Part shown: positions 1-7,727 of the stretch, in pieces | Position numbering within the stretch: the first letter of the stretch is position 1 | Layout of the letters: each line of letters starts with the position of its first letter | NCBI GenBank assembly: GCA_023247135.1 | Contig: JAHFHB010000053.1 | Span: forward strand, 1 to 9,488 | DNA length: 9,488 bases | DNA from: Candidatus Omnitrophota bacterium | GTDB taxonomy: Bacteria; Omnitrophota; Omnitrophia; Omnitrophales; Aquincolibacteriaceae | Direction of reading: 5' to 3' | Made by a program: the position numbers and the translations under genes | The notes under the pieces: model-generated | What the model saw: only the letters and a program-made list of their open reading frames with translations | The model's database searches: none | What the model was told of the DNA's origin: nothing

Positions 1-1
1 G

Positions 2-892
2 TTCGGGCCGGTGGCCGATAACGCCAACGGCATCGGCGAAATGGCGGGTCTCGACAAAGACGCGCGCCAAATCCTTGCGGATCTGGATGCGGTCGGCAAC
101 ACGACCAAGGCCATTACCAAGGGCGTGGCGATTGCATCTGCCGTGGTTGCGGCGATCTCGCTTTTTAACGCCTACATCACCGACATCAGTAACCTGACGC
201 ATCAAACCTTCGCGCAAATTGCGGCTTCGCTTTCGATTTCCGATCACAACGTATTTATCGGGCTTTTGATCGGCGGCGCGATTCCGTTTTTGTTCAGCTC
301 TCTGACGATTCGCGCGGTCGGCCGCGCGGCCTTTTTGATCGTGCATGAAGTGCGTGTCCAGTTCCGGGATAAGGCGATTTGGGAAGGTACGAAATTGCCG
401 GATTATGCCCGTGTGGTTTCGATTTGTACGGAAGCCGCACAAAAAGAATTGATCCGCCCCGGACTTCTTGCGATTCTTGCGCCGGTGCTGATCGGTATTT
501 TGCTCAAGAAGGAGGCGCTCGGCGGATTTTTGGCCGGCATGATTCTTTCAGGCCAGCTCCTGGCGGTTTTCATGGCCAATGCGGGCGGTGCCTGGGACAA
601 TGCCAAAAAACTGATCGAAGACGGCGTGCATGGCGGCAAGGGCTCTGAAGCCCACAAGGCCGCCGTGACCGGTGATACGGTGGGGGATCCGCTCAAGGAT
701 ACTGCCGGCCCGGCGCTCAATCCATTAATCAAGGTTATGAACATGGTGGCCCTGCTCGCGATTCCCCTGATGATCCGTTTTGAGCATTCGGTGATTGCGT
801 TTTGGGTTGCCGCTGCCGGCTGCGTATTTTTAATACTGCTGGTTCTGCATGACCCGAAAGCCGCGCATCAGTCTGAAGTGACCGGCGTTTAA
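2..892 (+). CDS. hppA: Membrane-bound proton-translocating pyrophosphatase, C-terminal part (5' end outside window)
   Basis: This integral membrane pump hydrolyses pyrophosphate in the cytoplasm and moves protons across the membrane. The reading frame is open from base 2, and the first visible residues, FGPVADNANGIGEMAGL, are an internal family motif, so the N-terminal half lies upstream and the GTG at 11 is not a start. About 296 residues remain of a family usually near 680-750. A second conserved block, GDTVGDPLKDTAGPALNP, lies near residue 220 of the fragment, preceded by GGAWDNAKKLIEDG. Several hydrophobic segments are present, and the last one ends shortly before the stop. The motif GNTTKAITKG (fragment residues 32-41) has Lys and Thr at the two positions that in characterised enzymes distinguish K+-independent H+-pumps from K+-dependent ones, which have Ala at the first. 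K+-independent proton pumping is therefore inferred. No terminator is seen between this gene and cstA. Confidence 0.95.
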   Translation, partial: FGPVADNANGIGEMAGLDKDARQILADLDAVGNTTKAITKGVAIASAVVAAISLFNAYITDISNLTHQTFAQIAASLSISDHNVFIGLLIGGAIPFLFSSLTIRAVGRAAFLIVHEVRVQFRDKAIWEGTKLPDYARVVSICTEAAQKELIRPGLLAILAPVLIGILLKKEALGGFLAGMILSGQLLAVFMANAGGAWDNAKKLIEDGVHGGKGSEAHKAAVTGDTVGDPLKDTAGPALNPLIKVMNMVALLAIPLMIRFEHSVIAFWVAAAGCVFLILLVLHDPKAAHQSEVTGV

Positions 893-906
893 AACGGATG
901 AAGGGA

Positions 907-935
907 TTGACCCTTTGGGGACGTTCCTCTATCAT
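907..935 (+). promoter_or_regulatory. Sigma-70-type promoter for cstA
   Basis: A -35 box TTGACC (907-912) and a -10 box TATCAT (930-935) are separated by exactly 17 bases, and each matches the consensus at five of six positions. The predicted transcription start is near 942, only about two bases before the cstA ATG at 944. A small AAGGG/CCCTT inverted repeat (901-905/911-915) overlaps the -35 box and might be a binding site, but it is short. Confidence 0.6.
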
Positions 936-943
936 TCTGCCTC

Positions 944-2608
944 ATGAACGTCTTCTGGGTGCTTGTCGCGGTGGCTGTTTTTTTTCTTGCAGCCTACCGT
1001 TTTTACGGCCGCTTTCTCGCCCGCATCTTTAATCTTTCCAAAGACACGCGTACTCCCGCTTGCGAGGTGAATGACGGCATTGATTATGTCCCCACGCATA
1101 AAGGTTTTCTGCTTGGCCAGCATTTTTCGGCGATTGCGGCGGCCGGGCCTATTGTGGGGCCCGTACTTGCAGCTGTCTGGTTCGGCTGGGCGCCGGTATT
1201 GATCTGGGTGACGCTGGGGGCGGTGTTTTTCGGCGCGGTGCATGATTTTTCAAGCATGGTCGGATCGGTGCGGCATCGCGCCGTGTCAATCGTTGAAATC
1301 GTCCACACGCTGTTTGGCCGGCGCGGGTATCTTTGCTTTCTTCTTTTCGTGTGGCTCTCGCTGATTTACGTCATCACAGCGTTTACGGACTTAACGAGCA
1401 GTTCTTTTGTGGATCCCGAACTAGGCGGCGGCGTGGCAACCGCTTCCATGCTGTATTTATTCTTGGGATTGGCCATGGGCTTGTGCCTGAAATATTTGAA
1501 GATGTCGGTGGGGCTTGCCACGCTTGTTTTTCTGCCGCTTGTAGGGCTTGGCATTTGGTATGGGCGCGAGCTTCCGCTCTGGATGCCGGCGCTTGGCAGC
1601 CTGAGTCCGGCGCAAGTCTGGAATGTTCTCCTGCTGGGTTACTGTTTTATCGCGTCGATTATTCCCGTCTGGCTGCTGCTCCAGCCGCGCGGTTTTCTCG
1701 GCGGATATTTTTTGTATGCCACGCTGGCCGCAGGCCTGATCGGTTTGATGCTTGGCGGCGAAAAAATTATATTCCCTGCCTTTCTTGGCTGGACCAACGC
1801 CAAGGGCGCTTCGATCTTTCCGTTGCTTTTTGTGACAGTGGCCTGCGGCGCCTGTTCAGGCTTTCACGGCATTGTTTGTTCCGGCACCACCTCCAAACAG
1901 ATTGAGAAAGAACCGGACTGCCAAGCGGTGGGGTATGGCGGCATGCTTTTGGAAGGGCTGGTCGCGGTGCTGGCATTGGCCACGGTCATGATTTTGGGGA
2001 AAAAGGACCCGCTGGTGGGCATGGGGCCTGACCGCATTTACGCCGAAGGCCTGAGCCGTTTTGTGCAGCATCTTGGCATTCCGCGCGACTTTGCGCGTTC
2101 CTTTACGCTCCTGGCGTTCACGACGTTTATTTACGATACGCTGGATGTGGCGACACGGCTTGCGCGGCATTTGTTTCAGGAGCTGACGGGCTGGCGCGAT
2201 AAGCGCGGCATTGTGATCGCGACACTTGCAAGTTTGGCGCTGCCGCTCCTTTGTGTTTCTTTAAAAACGACAGACGCCGCCGGACATGTCGTGCCGGCCT
2301 GGAAAGTGTTCTGGACAATTTTCGGAACGTCTAACCAGCTTTTAGCTGCCCTGACGCTCATGACGCTTTCTGTGTGGCTGGCCAAAACCGGCCGGCCCTG
2401 GTGGGTGAGCGCGGTGCCCATGGTTTTTATGCTTGCCGTGACGTTTAGTTCGCTGATCGTCATGATCCTTCCGCTTGCGACGGGTCTTCTGACCGGCAGA
2501 CCGGTTTTTGATCCTGGCAGCATCACGGCCGTTTTTCTTTTGATTTTGGCAGTCATGCTTATCCTCGAAGCTTGCCGTACTCTTGCCAAAGAAAAAATGG
2601 CGCGGTAA
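944..2608 (+). CDS. cstA: CstA-family transporter (carbon starvation protein A; peptide/pyruvate uptake), short form
   Basis: This is a polytopic inner-membrane transporter of the CstA/BtsT family, whose known members take up pyruvate or peptides when carbon is scarce. Family blocks seen in order are NDGIDYVPT (43-51), GQHFSAIAAAGPIVGP (58-73), FHGIVCSGTTSKQI (307-320), TLDVATRLARHLFQEL (399-414) and WTIFGTSNQLLAAL (457-470). Some 14-16 hydrophobic segments cover the 554 residues. E. coli CstA is about 700 residues; this is the shorter form common outside enterobacteria. The ATG at 944 fits the usual N-terminus (membrane helix, then YRFYGRFLA). No Shine-Dalgarno sequence stands at normal spacing, and the promoter just upstream suggests a leaderless message. 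The pseudouridine synthase gene follows within a few bases and may be co-transcribed. The family is secure; the substrate is not determinable from sequence. Confidence 0.93.
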   Translation: MNVFWVLVAVAVFFLAAYRFYGRFLARIFNLSKDTRTPACEVNDGIDYVPTHKGFLLGQHFSAIAAAGPIVGPVLAAVWFGWAPVLIWVTLGAVFFGAVHDFSSMVGSVRHRAVSIVEIVHTLFGRRGYLCFLLFVWLSLIYVITAFTDLTSSSFVDPELGGGVATASMLYLFLGLAMGLCLKYLKMSVGLATLVFLPLVGLGIWYGRELPLWMPALGSLSPAQVWNVLLLGYCFIASIIPVWLLLQPRGFLGGYFLYATLAAGLIGLMLGGEKIIFPAFLGWTNAKGASIFPLLFVTVACGACSGFHGIVCSGTTSKQIEKEPDCQAVGYGGMLLEGLVAVLALATVMILGKKDPLVGMGPDRIYAEGLSRFVQHLGIPRDFARSFTLLAFTTFIYDTLDVATRLARHLFQELTGWRDKRGIVIATLASLALPLLCVSLKTTDAAGHVVPAWKVFWTIFGTSNQLLAALTLMTLSVWLAKTGRPWWVSAVPMVFMLAVTFSSLIVMILPLATGLLTGRPVFDPGSITAVFLLILAVMLILEACRTLAKEKMAR

Positions 2609-2613
2609 CACAC

Positions 2614-3363
2614 GTGGACGCACGCGCTCCTGCTGAAGTCAGAACGTTCTCGCCGGTTATTTTCGAAGACCGCTGGTTTATCGCGGTGGCTAAACCCTCT
2701 GCGGTGCTTTCGCATCCCAACCATGCCGGCGCTGAAAAAAAAGGCGCCGCGGCATTTGAAGGCCCGTATTCTTTTCAGGAAAGATGTTTCACCACACCGG
2801 CCGGACCCGTGTGGCTGATTCATCGTTTGGATCAGGACGCGTCCGGGGTTTTGCTGGCGGCCAAGGACGCGGGCACGGCCGCAAAAATGCGCCAGCTTTT
2901 TGAAAAGCAGGAAGTGGTGAAGGTTTACGTGGCGCTTTTGGCAGGGCGCCTTCAGCCGGCGCGAGGAACCTGGAAAGATTGCATGGATGAGAAAAAGACA
3001 GGTGCATCGGTGCGGGCCTTTGTCCGTTCTTCCGGCCCTGCCAATGCACTGCTAAAATATCAGGTCAAAGGGTTTTTTCAAAAGTCCGGGCTGACACTGG
3101 CTGAGATCGAGTTGGTGACAGGCCGCACCCATCAAATCCGCGTGCAGGCGGCCTATCGCAGGAATCCTGTGGCCGGAGACGGGGTGTATGGTCATTTCGC
3201 GATGAACAAGCGCTGGCGGACCGAGCTGGGGCTCAAGCGTCTTTTCCTGCACTCTTACCGTCTAGCCTTCCGGCATCCGCACACGGGCAAGGCGATTGAT
3301 ATTGTGAACGCGTTGCCCGAAGATTTGGAAAGGGTTCTTGCAAAGGCAGGGCCCAGCCGCTGA
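2614..3363 (+). CDS. RluA-family RNA pseudouridine synthase
   Basis: The product converts specific uridines in rRNA or tRNA to pseudouridine. With the GTG start at 2614 it has 249 residues and no N-terminal S4 domain, like the short RluA/TruC-type enzymes. The catalytic motif is HRLDQDASG, with the nucleophilic Asp at residue 73; the usual Thr before Ser-Gly is Ala here. The later motifs RTHQIR (171-176) and GDGVYG (188-193), and the LFLHSYRLAFRHP segment near the C-terminus, also fit the family. GTG 2614, five bases after the cstA stop, was chosen because recognisable family sequence begins soon after it. A TTG at 2572 would add 14 residues overlapping cstA and cannot be excluded. Neither start has a good Shine-Dalgarno sequence, so translation may be coupled to cstA. 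The target uridine cannot be assigned. The gene ends one base from the convergent ATP-grasp gene. Confidence 0.88.
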   Translation: MDARAPAEVRTFSPVIFEDRWFIAVAKPSAVLSHPNHAGAEKKGAAAFEGPYSFQERCFTTPAGPVWLIHRLDQDASGVLLAAKDAGTAAKMRQLFEKQEVVKVYVALLAGRLQPARGTWKDCMDEKKTGASVRAFVRSSGPANALLKYQVKGFFQKSGLTLAEIELVTGRTHQIRVQAAYRRNPVAGDGVYGHFAMNKRWRTELGLKRLFLHSYRLAFRHPHTGKAIDIVNALPEDLERVLAKAGPSR

Positions 3364-3364
3364 T

Positions 3365-4306
3365 CTAAACGGCGGTAACGATTTCGCGCGAGAGAGCCAG
3401 ACGGTCTCGCGGCGCAAGAGTTTCAATATCGGTTTGACGGTCTACCGCGCTTAACCTGGGCAGCAGCCCATGCCGGTTGGCCAGCTGAATGCTCAGGCCC
3501 GGCCGGGCGTTGAGTTCAAGAATCAACGGGCCCAGGTAACGGTCAATCACGAAATCGATTCCGAAGTAACCCAATTTGAAAATCTCATACGTTTTGACCG
3601 CGGTTTCCAGAATGTAATTCCAATGCGGCAGTGTGATGCCGGCAATCGGCTGCCCCGTGTCCGGATGTTTTTCAATCAGCATGTTTTTGTGTACGCCGCC
3701 GACCGTGATCCCGCTCAGCATATCCACGCCCGCTCCGACCGCGCCCTGATGCAGATTCGCTTTGCCGCGCGACTCCATCGTGGGCAGTCTTAACATCGAC
3801 ATGACAGGAACCCCGCGATAAAGAATGACGCGGATGTCGGGCACGCCTTTTTCCGTAAAAGGCCTGAAGACCGGGTGACTCTGGACAAAATATTCGATAA
3901 ACGCGTGATCATCGACGCCGGAAAGAGAATACAGACCGGCCAGAATGTTTGAAACGTGGTACTCGATATCTTCCATCGTCAGCCGTTCGCCGCCGGAGGT
4001 TTTCCAGCCCTGCTCGTCTTTGTCGGCGATGACAAGAATGCCGCGGCCCTCGGCGCCGCGCGCGGGCTTGATGGCAAATTTTTTAAGATGCTTGATCTGG
4101 CGCAGGTATTTGAGTTCGAACTCATAACGGATTTCGAAATACAGGATCGGCGTGGGGATGGCATGTTCTTCGAGAAGCTGTTTGGTTTGAAGCTTGTCGT
4201 CGACGAGTGGATAAAATTTGCGCGGGTTGTAGCGCAGGGTATAGCAGGCGTTACGCCGGTTCATTCCGAGGATGCCGTTATCGCGAAACGGATGGAAAAA
4301 GCTCAT
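3365..4306 (-). CDS. RimK-related ATP-grasp ligase (alpha-L-glutamate ligase-like protein)
   Basis: ATP-grasp enzymes activate a carboxylate as an acyl-phosphate and join it to an amine, and RimK adds glutamate. This 313-residue protein belongs to the RimK-like subfamily typically encoded beside a transglutaminase/7TM membrane protein. Visible features are NRRNACYTLRYNPRKFYPLVDD at the N-terminus (16-37), the ATP-binding FAIKPARGAEGRGILV (77-92, Lys80), PDIRVILYRGVPVMSMLRLP (156-175), ANLHQGAVGAGVD (183-195), and the metal-binding LILELNARPGLSIQLAN (261-277, with Glu264 and Asn266). There is no signal peptide or membrane segment, so it should act in the cytoplasm. Its ATG overlaps the stop of the upstream membrane-protein gene as ATGA, indicating translational coupling; an AGGAAG lies about 13 bases upstream. 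The acceptor substrate is unknown. In some proteobacteria a retropepsin-like peptidase gene accompanies this pair; none is present here. Confidence 0.9.
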   Translation of the reverse strand: MSFFHPFRDNGILGMNRRNACYTLRYNPRKFYPLVDDKLQTKQLLEEHAIPTPILYFEIRYEFELKYLRQIKHLKKFAIKPARGAEGRGILVIADKDEQGWKTSGGERLTMEDIEYHVSNILAGLYSLSGVDDHAFIEYFVQSHPVFRPFTEKGVPDIRVILYRGVPVMSMLRLPTMESRGKANLHQGAVGAGVDMLSGITVGGVHKNMLIEKHPDTGQPIAGITLPHWNYILETAVKTYEIFKLGYFGIDFVIDRYLGPLILELNARPGLSIQLANRHGLLPRLSAVDRQTDIETLAPRDRLALSREIVTAV

Positions 4307-5874
4307 GATCTATTTTTTTCTTCCTGGAGTTTATGCAGATCGCGGAACCGCCAAAGCTCTGTCAGGCGGATGCCCGTGTAGCGTCCCAGCAGGAGCAGAA
4401 TGGCGATGTTCACCAGCAAGAGCTCGGGAAAGGCAAAGAAATAGGACCTTAGTTTTGGAATGTCCATGACGAAGTAGGCCAGGCACGAGACGATGACCGT
4501 GCCCAGCGAAGATTTAATCGCGGCCAGGGTTCCGTCTTCAATTTGCAAAACCGAAAAACGTTCGGTCATCCAGGTCATGATGATAATGGGAAAAGCTGAA
4601 ACATAAAGCATGCGCAGCTGCCCGACGTGAACGCTGAGCATCATGACGCTGATGAGGATGAGAACGACCATGGTGACGAGAATGGCGAGCTTTGGAATGA
4701 TGAGAATTTTGAGATGGTCGAGGAGCCGGCGCACCAGGCAATTGATGGTGAGCACCAGCGTGACAAAGAGCAGGCCCGGAACCAGCAGGACTTCTTCAAA
4801 GGCGATGGCCAGCAGAATCGGCCCGAAAGTTCCAAAAGTCGGAATGCCGATGATGATGCGGGTCAGGGCCACAATCAGCGTGCCGAGCGGAATCAAAAGC
4901 AGCATTTTTGTCACGCCGTGAAAATGAACGGGCAGAATGTAGAGCGACCAGGGCTGGTCTACGGGCGGCATGGTCTCAAAGTTCACGCTGAAATAATAAT
5001 CGATTTTTGCCAGCCCGCTGTGCCGCAGCAAGACGACATCGCCTTTGTAAAGCACCAGGTAATGATTGGGGATGCTGGCAAAGTGATTGTTCACTGTGTC
5101 AAAAGGGATCCATTGTCCGCCGATATAATTTTCCACCCAGGCGTGCGTGATTTGCTTGACCCCCGGCTCCAGAACCAGGCCGCCCACCACTCTTGACGGA
5201 ATGCCGGCGGCCCGGCTGAGCGCCACCATGGCGCGGGCCTGTCCGCCGCAATCGGCGGTCAGCTGCTTCAGAGTTTCCAGCGCGTCTTTGCTGCCCTTCT
5301 CGGACTGGTACTGCACTTGCCCGCGTACAAAGTCAAAAAGTTTATGCATCACTTTACCAGTGTGCTTTTCGCGGCCGATGATTTTGCGCAAATAATGCCG
5401 GATCTTTTTATTGTCCGACTGAATGAATTCGGAGGGTTTCAGCCAAAGCTGATCCTCGGGGGCGAGGTGATCCTTGATGGCGGGATCAAGCCGCAGGTCA
5501 GGCGGAATGTCGAACGTCTGACTTTTTAATTGCGCCGAGAAAATGTATTTGACCGATTTGGCGCCGTCTAGGATCTGGGTCTGCCAGCGGCCCATGCGAT
5601 TTTTGGTGAGTTTGCTTTCCTGAATGGCAAAGGAGAGGCCGCTGTTTTCAAAATTTTCATTGTAAATCGTTTGGCGCTCTGTTTCGGCGGGCAGGGTCAG
5701 CCTGAAGCTAGCCCGGCTGCCGCTGCCGTGAGGCGTCATGCCGATTTCAACGCGCCAGAGATGCTGGTCAAATTCAGGGCGGATGGACTGCCCTCCAAAA
5801 GACAGCCTCAGGTAGAACAAAACTCCGGCCGTTATCATTAAGACCGCTGAAAGCAGATAGACTTTTTTATTCAT
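4303..5874 (-). CDS. Transglutaminase-like domain fused to seven-transmembrane protein (7TM_transglut / UUP1-type)
   Basis: The 523-residue product has an N-terminal membrane helix (about 4-22), a region expected outside the cytoplasmic membrane (about 25-315) with a transglutaminase-like fold, and then roughly seven hydrophobic helices from about 321 to 497, ending in a short charged tail. The core reads LTADCGGQARAMVALSRAAG (205-224), THAWVENY (243-250) and WIPFDTVNN (255-263). Cys209, His244 and Asp259 fall where a catalytic triad is expected, although the family is generally described as inactive. The ATG at 5874 was chosen because it begins MNKKVYLLSAVLM, a typical signal-anchor, and has GAAGG nine bases upstream. 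A 61-residue extension to 6057 is open but has no membrane-protein character and would run through the promoter. It forms an operon with the downstream ATP-grasp gene. A joint role in making or trimming an amide or peptide modification at the envelope is inference from that pairing. Confidence 0.88.
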   Translation of the reverse strand: MNKKVYLLSAVLMITAGVLFYLRLSFGGQSIRPEFDQHLWRVEIGMTPHGSGSRASFRLTLPAETERQTIYNENFENSGLSFAIQESKLTKNRMGRWQTQILDGAKSVKYIFSAQLKSQTFDIPPDLRLDPAIKDHLAPEDQLWLKPSEFIQSDNKKIRHYLRKIIGREKHTGKVMHKLFDFVRGQVQYQSEKGSKDALETLKQLTADCGGQARAMVALSRAAGIPSRVVGGLVLEPGVKQITHAWVENYIGGQWIPFDTVNNHFASIPNHYLVLYKGDVVLLRHSGLAKIDYYFSVNFETMPPVDQPWSLYILPVHFHGVTKMLLLIPLGTLIVALTRIIIGIPTFGTFGPILLAIAFEEVLLVPGLLFVTLVLTINCLVRRLLDHLKILIIPKLAILVTMVVLILISVMMLSVHVGQLRMLYVSAFPIIIMTWMTERFSVLQIEDGTLAAIKSSLGTVIVSCLAYFVMDIPKLRSYFFAFPELLLVNIAILLLLGRYTGIRLTELWRFRDLHKLQEEKNRS

Positions 5875-5935
5875 ACGCCGGAACCTTCGAGAAAAGCGGC
5901 TGTGGAGAGTAAAAAACGTTTGGTCACGGGAAAGA

Positions 5936-5964
5936 AGTCTAGCACAAAGGCCCGGTGGCGTGAA
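5936..5964 (-). promoter_or_regulatory. Candidate promoter for the 7TM/ATP-grasp operon
   Basis: On the minus strand TTCACG (5964-5959) and TAGACT (5941-5936) are 17 bases apart, each matching the consensus at four of six positions. A TG one base before the -10 box gives an extended -10. It would start transcription near 5929, leaving a leader of about 55 bases before the ATG at 5874. This is a moderate match chosen by position. Confidence 0.35.
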
Positions 5965-5984
5965 TATCGATTCTGGGCGCGGTA

Positions 5985-6012
5985 TTGACACGGCGGCAGG
6001 CGGGTGTAAAAT
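5985..6012 (+). promoter_or_regulatory. Sigma-70-type promoter for sulP
   Basis: A perfect -35 box TTGACA (5985-5990) is followed after 16 bases by TAAAAT (6007-6012), which matches the -10 consensus at five of six positions. The expected start near 6019 leaves a leader of about 26 bases containing AAGG (6036-6039), five bases before the sulP ATG. It lies back-to-back with the minus-strand candidate promoter of the 7TM operon. Confidence 0.65.
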
Positions 6013-6044
6013 TAAAAAATTCGAAAACAAAAACCAAGGTAAAG

Positions 6045-7703
6045 ATGCTCCTCCCAAAGTTTTTCACGACGATCCGCACGTACACGCGGGCCCAGTTTTT
6101 CTCAGACCTCAGCGCCGGCGTAGTGGTCGGCGTGGTGGCTCTGCCGCTGGCCATCGCCTTTGCCATCGCCTCTGATTTATCGCCCGACCGCGGATTGGTC
6201 ACCGGAGTTGTGGCGGGCTTTTTGATTTCTTTTCTGGGAGGCAGCCGCGTGCAGATCGGCGGGCCGACCGGCGCTTTTGTCGTCATTGTTTCGGGCATCG
6301 CCGCGCGCCACGGCTTCAATGGACTTCTGATCGCAACCATGATGGCCGGGGTATTGCTTATCATCATGGGGCTGGCGCGCCTTGGCAGCGTCATCAAGTT
6401 TATCCCTTATCCCGTGACGGTCGGATTCACGAGCGGCATCGCGCTGATTATTTTTTCTTCCCAAGTGAAAGATTTTCTCGGCCTCTCTATTACGCATGTC
6501 CCGGCAGAGTTCGTCGAAAAATGGGGCGTCTATCTGGCCCATCTGGCGACGCTCAATTATTGGGCGCTCGTGATTGGGGTTGGAACCGTACTGATTGCGC
6601 AATCCTGGCGCAAAGTTACGGCGAAAATTCCGGGGTCACTGGTGGCCCTGGTGCTTTCAACGCTGCTGGTTCAGTATTTTCATCTTCCGGTTGAGACGAT
6701 TGGCAGCCGTTTTGGAGCCATTCCCCATGCATTGCCGGTTCCGGTTCTGCCACATCTCACCCTGTCGCTGGTGCGCGAGCTGATGCCCTCAGCGGTGACG
6801 ATCGCGTTACTCGCCGGCATTGAATCTCTGCTTTCGGCCGTTGTGGCCGACGGTATGATGGGTGGTAAACACCGGTCCAACATGGAGCTTGTGGCCCAGG
6901 GGATTGCCAACCTTGTTTCGCCCCTTTTCGGCGGCATGCCGGCGACCGGTGCCATTGCCCGCACGACTACCAACGTACAAAACGGCGGCCGCACTCCGGT
7001 GGCGGGCATGATCCACGCGCTGACGCTTTTAGTGATCATGTTTTTTCTGGGCCCTCTGGCGGCGCTGATTCCGCTGGCCTGCCTTGCCGGAATTCTGGTA
7101 GTGGTTGCTTATCACATGAGCGAATGGCGATCCTTTATGATGGTCTTGCGCAGTCCGCGCAGCGATGCGGCCGTGTTGGTCGTGACTTTTCTTTTGACGG
7201 TGATTGTCGATCTCACGGTGGCGATTGAGGTCGGCATGGTTTTGGCGGCCTTCCTTTTTATGCGTCGCATGGCGCTGGTCAGTAACACCGCACTGGTGAC
7301 GGCCGAAATGAACGACGAAGACGAACCGGATGACCCGGAGGCCATTTCAAAAAAAGTGATTCCCAAAGGCGTGCTTGTTTATGAAGTGAACGGGCCTTTT
7401 TTCTTTGGCGCGTCGGCCAATTTCATGGAGGCGCTCAGCCAGATCGGGGAAAAAAAACCCAAAGTCATTATCATCCGCATGCGCCACGTTCCGGTGATGG
7501 ACGCGACCGGCCTGCATGTGCTCAAAACGGAAATTCATAAAGCCAAGCGTAAAGGAATTACTTTTATTCTCTCCGGAGTGGGGCCGGGCCTGCGGCAGAT
7601 TCTTGCGAAGGCCGGATTGTTAGAGATGCTCACGGAACGCGATGTGGCGGAAGATTTTGATTCTGCACTAGACCGTGCGCGCGAGGTTTTGGGGCAGCCG
7701 TAA
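6045..7703 (+). CDS. SulP-family inorganic anion transporter with C-terminal STAS domain
   Basis: This is an inner-membrane secondary transporter of the SulP (SLC26-like) family, whose bacterial members carry sulfate, bicarbonate or dicarboxylates. It has 552 residues. The transmembrane domain spans about 21-410, starting with FFSDLSAGVVVGVVALPLA and including the conserved IGGPTGAFVVIV (71-82). The GIESLLSAVVADGMMGGKHR block (258-277) and the GGMPATGAIARTTTN block (296-310) also fit the family. The cytoplasmic STAS domain covers about 440-545, with MDATGL (485-490) at the loop that in anti-sigma antagonists carries the phosphorylated Ser; here the residue is Thr. The ATG at 6045 has AAGG five bases upstream and was preferred to a TTG at 5985, which lies in the -35 box. 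The gene is monocistronic, between its own promoter and a strong terminator. With no sulfur-assimilation or carbonic-anhydrase neighbour in the window, sulfate versus bicarbonate cannot be decided. Confidence 0.93.
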   Translation: MLLPKFFTTIRTYTRAQFFSDLSAGVVVGVVALPLAIAFAIASDLSPDRGLVTGVVAGFLISFLGGSRVQIGGPTGAFVVIVSGIAARHGFNGLLIATMMAGVLLIIMGLARLGSVIKFIPYPVTVGFTSGIALIIFSSQVKDFLGLSITHVPAEFVEKWGVYLAHLATLNYWALVIGVGTVLIAQSWRKVTAKIPGSLVALVLSTLLVQYFHLPVETIGSRFGAIPHALPVPVLPHLTLSLVRELMPSAVTIALLAGIESLLSAVVADGMMGGKHRSNMELVAQGIANLVSPLFGGMPATGAIARTTTNVQNGGRTPVAGMIHALTLLVIMFFLGPLAALIPLACLAGILVVVAYHMSEWRSFMMVLRSPRSDAAVLVVTFLLTVIVDLTVAIEVGMVLAAFLFMRRMALVSNTALVTAEMNDEDEPDDPEAISKKVIPKGVLVYEVNGPFFFGASANFMEALSQIGEKKPKVIIIRMRHVPVMDATGLHVLKTEIHKAKRKGITFILSGVGPGLRQILAKAGLLEMLTERDVAEDFDSALDRAREVLGQP

Positions 7704-7727
7704 CTGGCAGGTGTGCTCTTAAGACAA

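Noticed and set aside
901..915. AAGGG/CCCTT inverted repeat after hppA as a terminator
   Set aside because: The stem is only 5 bp, no T-run follows, and it overlaps the cstA -35 box.
2176..2823. Open minus-strand frame of 215 codons across the end of cstA and the start of the RluA-type gene
   Set aside because: It is antisense to two well-supported genes, is Arg/Ser-rich with no recognisable motif, and has no ribosome-binding site.
4627..5196. Open plus-strand frame of 189 codons within the 7TM gene
   Set aside because: It is the complement of codons for membrane helices and reads as Glu/Asn/Gln-rich low-complexity sequence; the opposite strand encodes clear family motifs.
5985..6044. TTG start at 5985 adding 20 residues to the SulP protein
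   Set aside because: The TTG is part of the perfect TTGACA -35 box, and the ATG at 6045 has an AAGG at proper spacing.
5875..6057. 61-residue N-terminal extension of the transglutaminase/7TM protein
   Set aside because: The extension has no family similarity and crosses the divergent promoters. The ATG at 5874 begins a signal-anchor and has GAAGG nine bases upstream.
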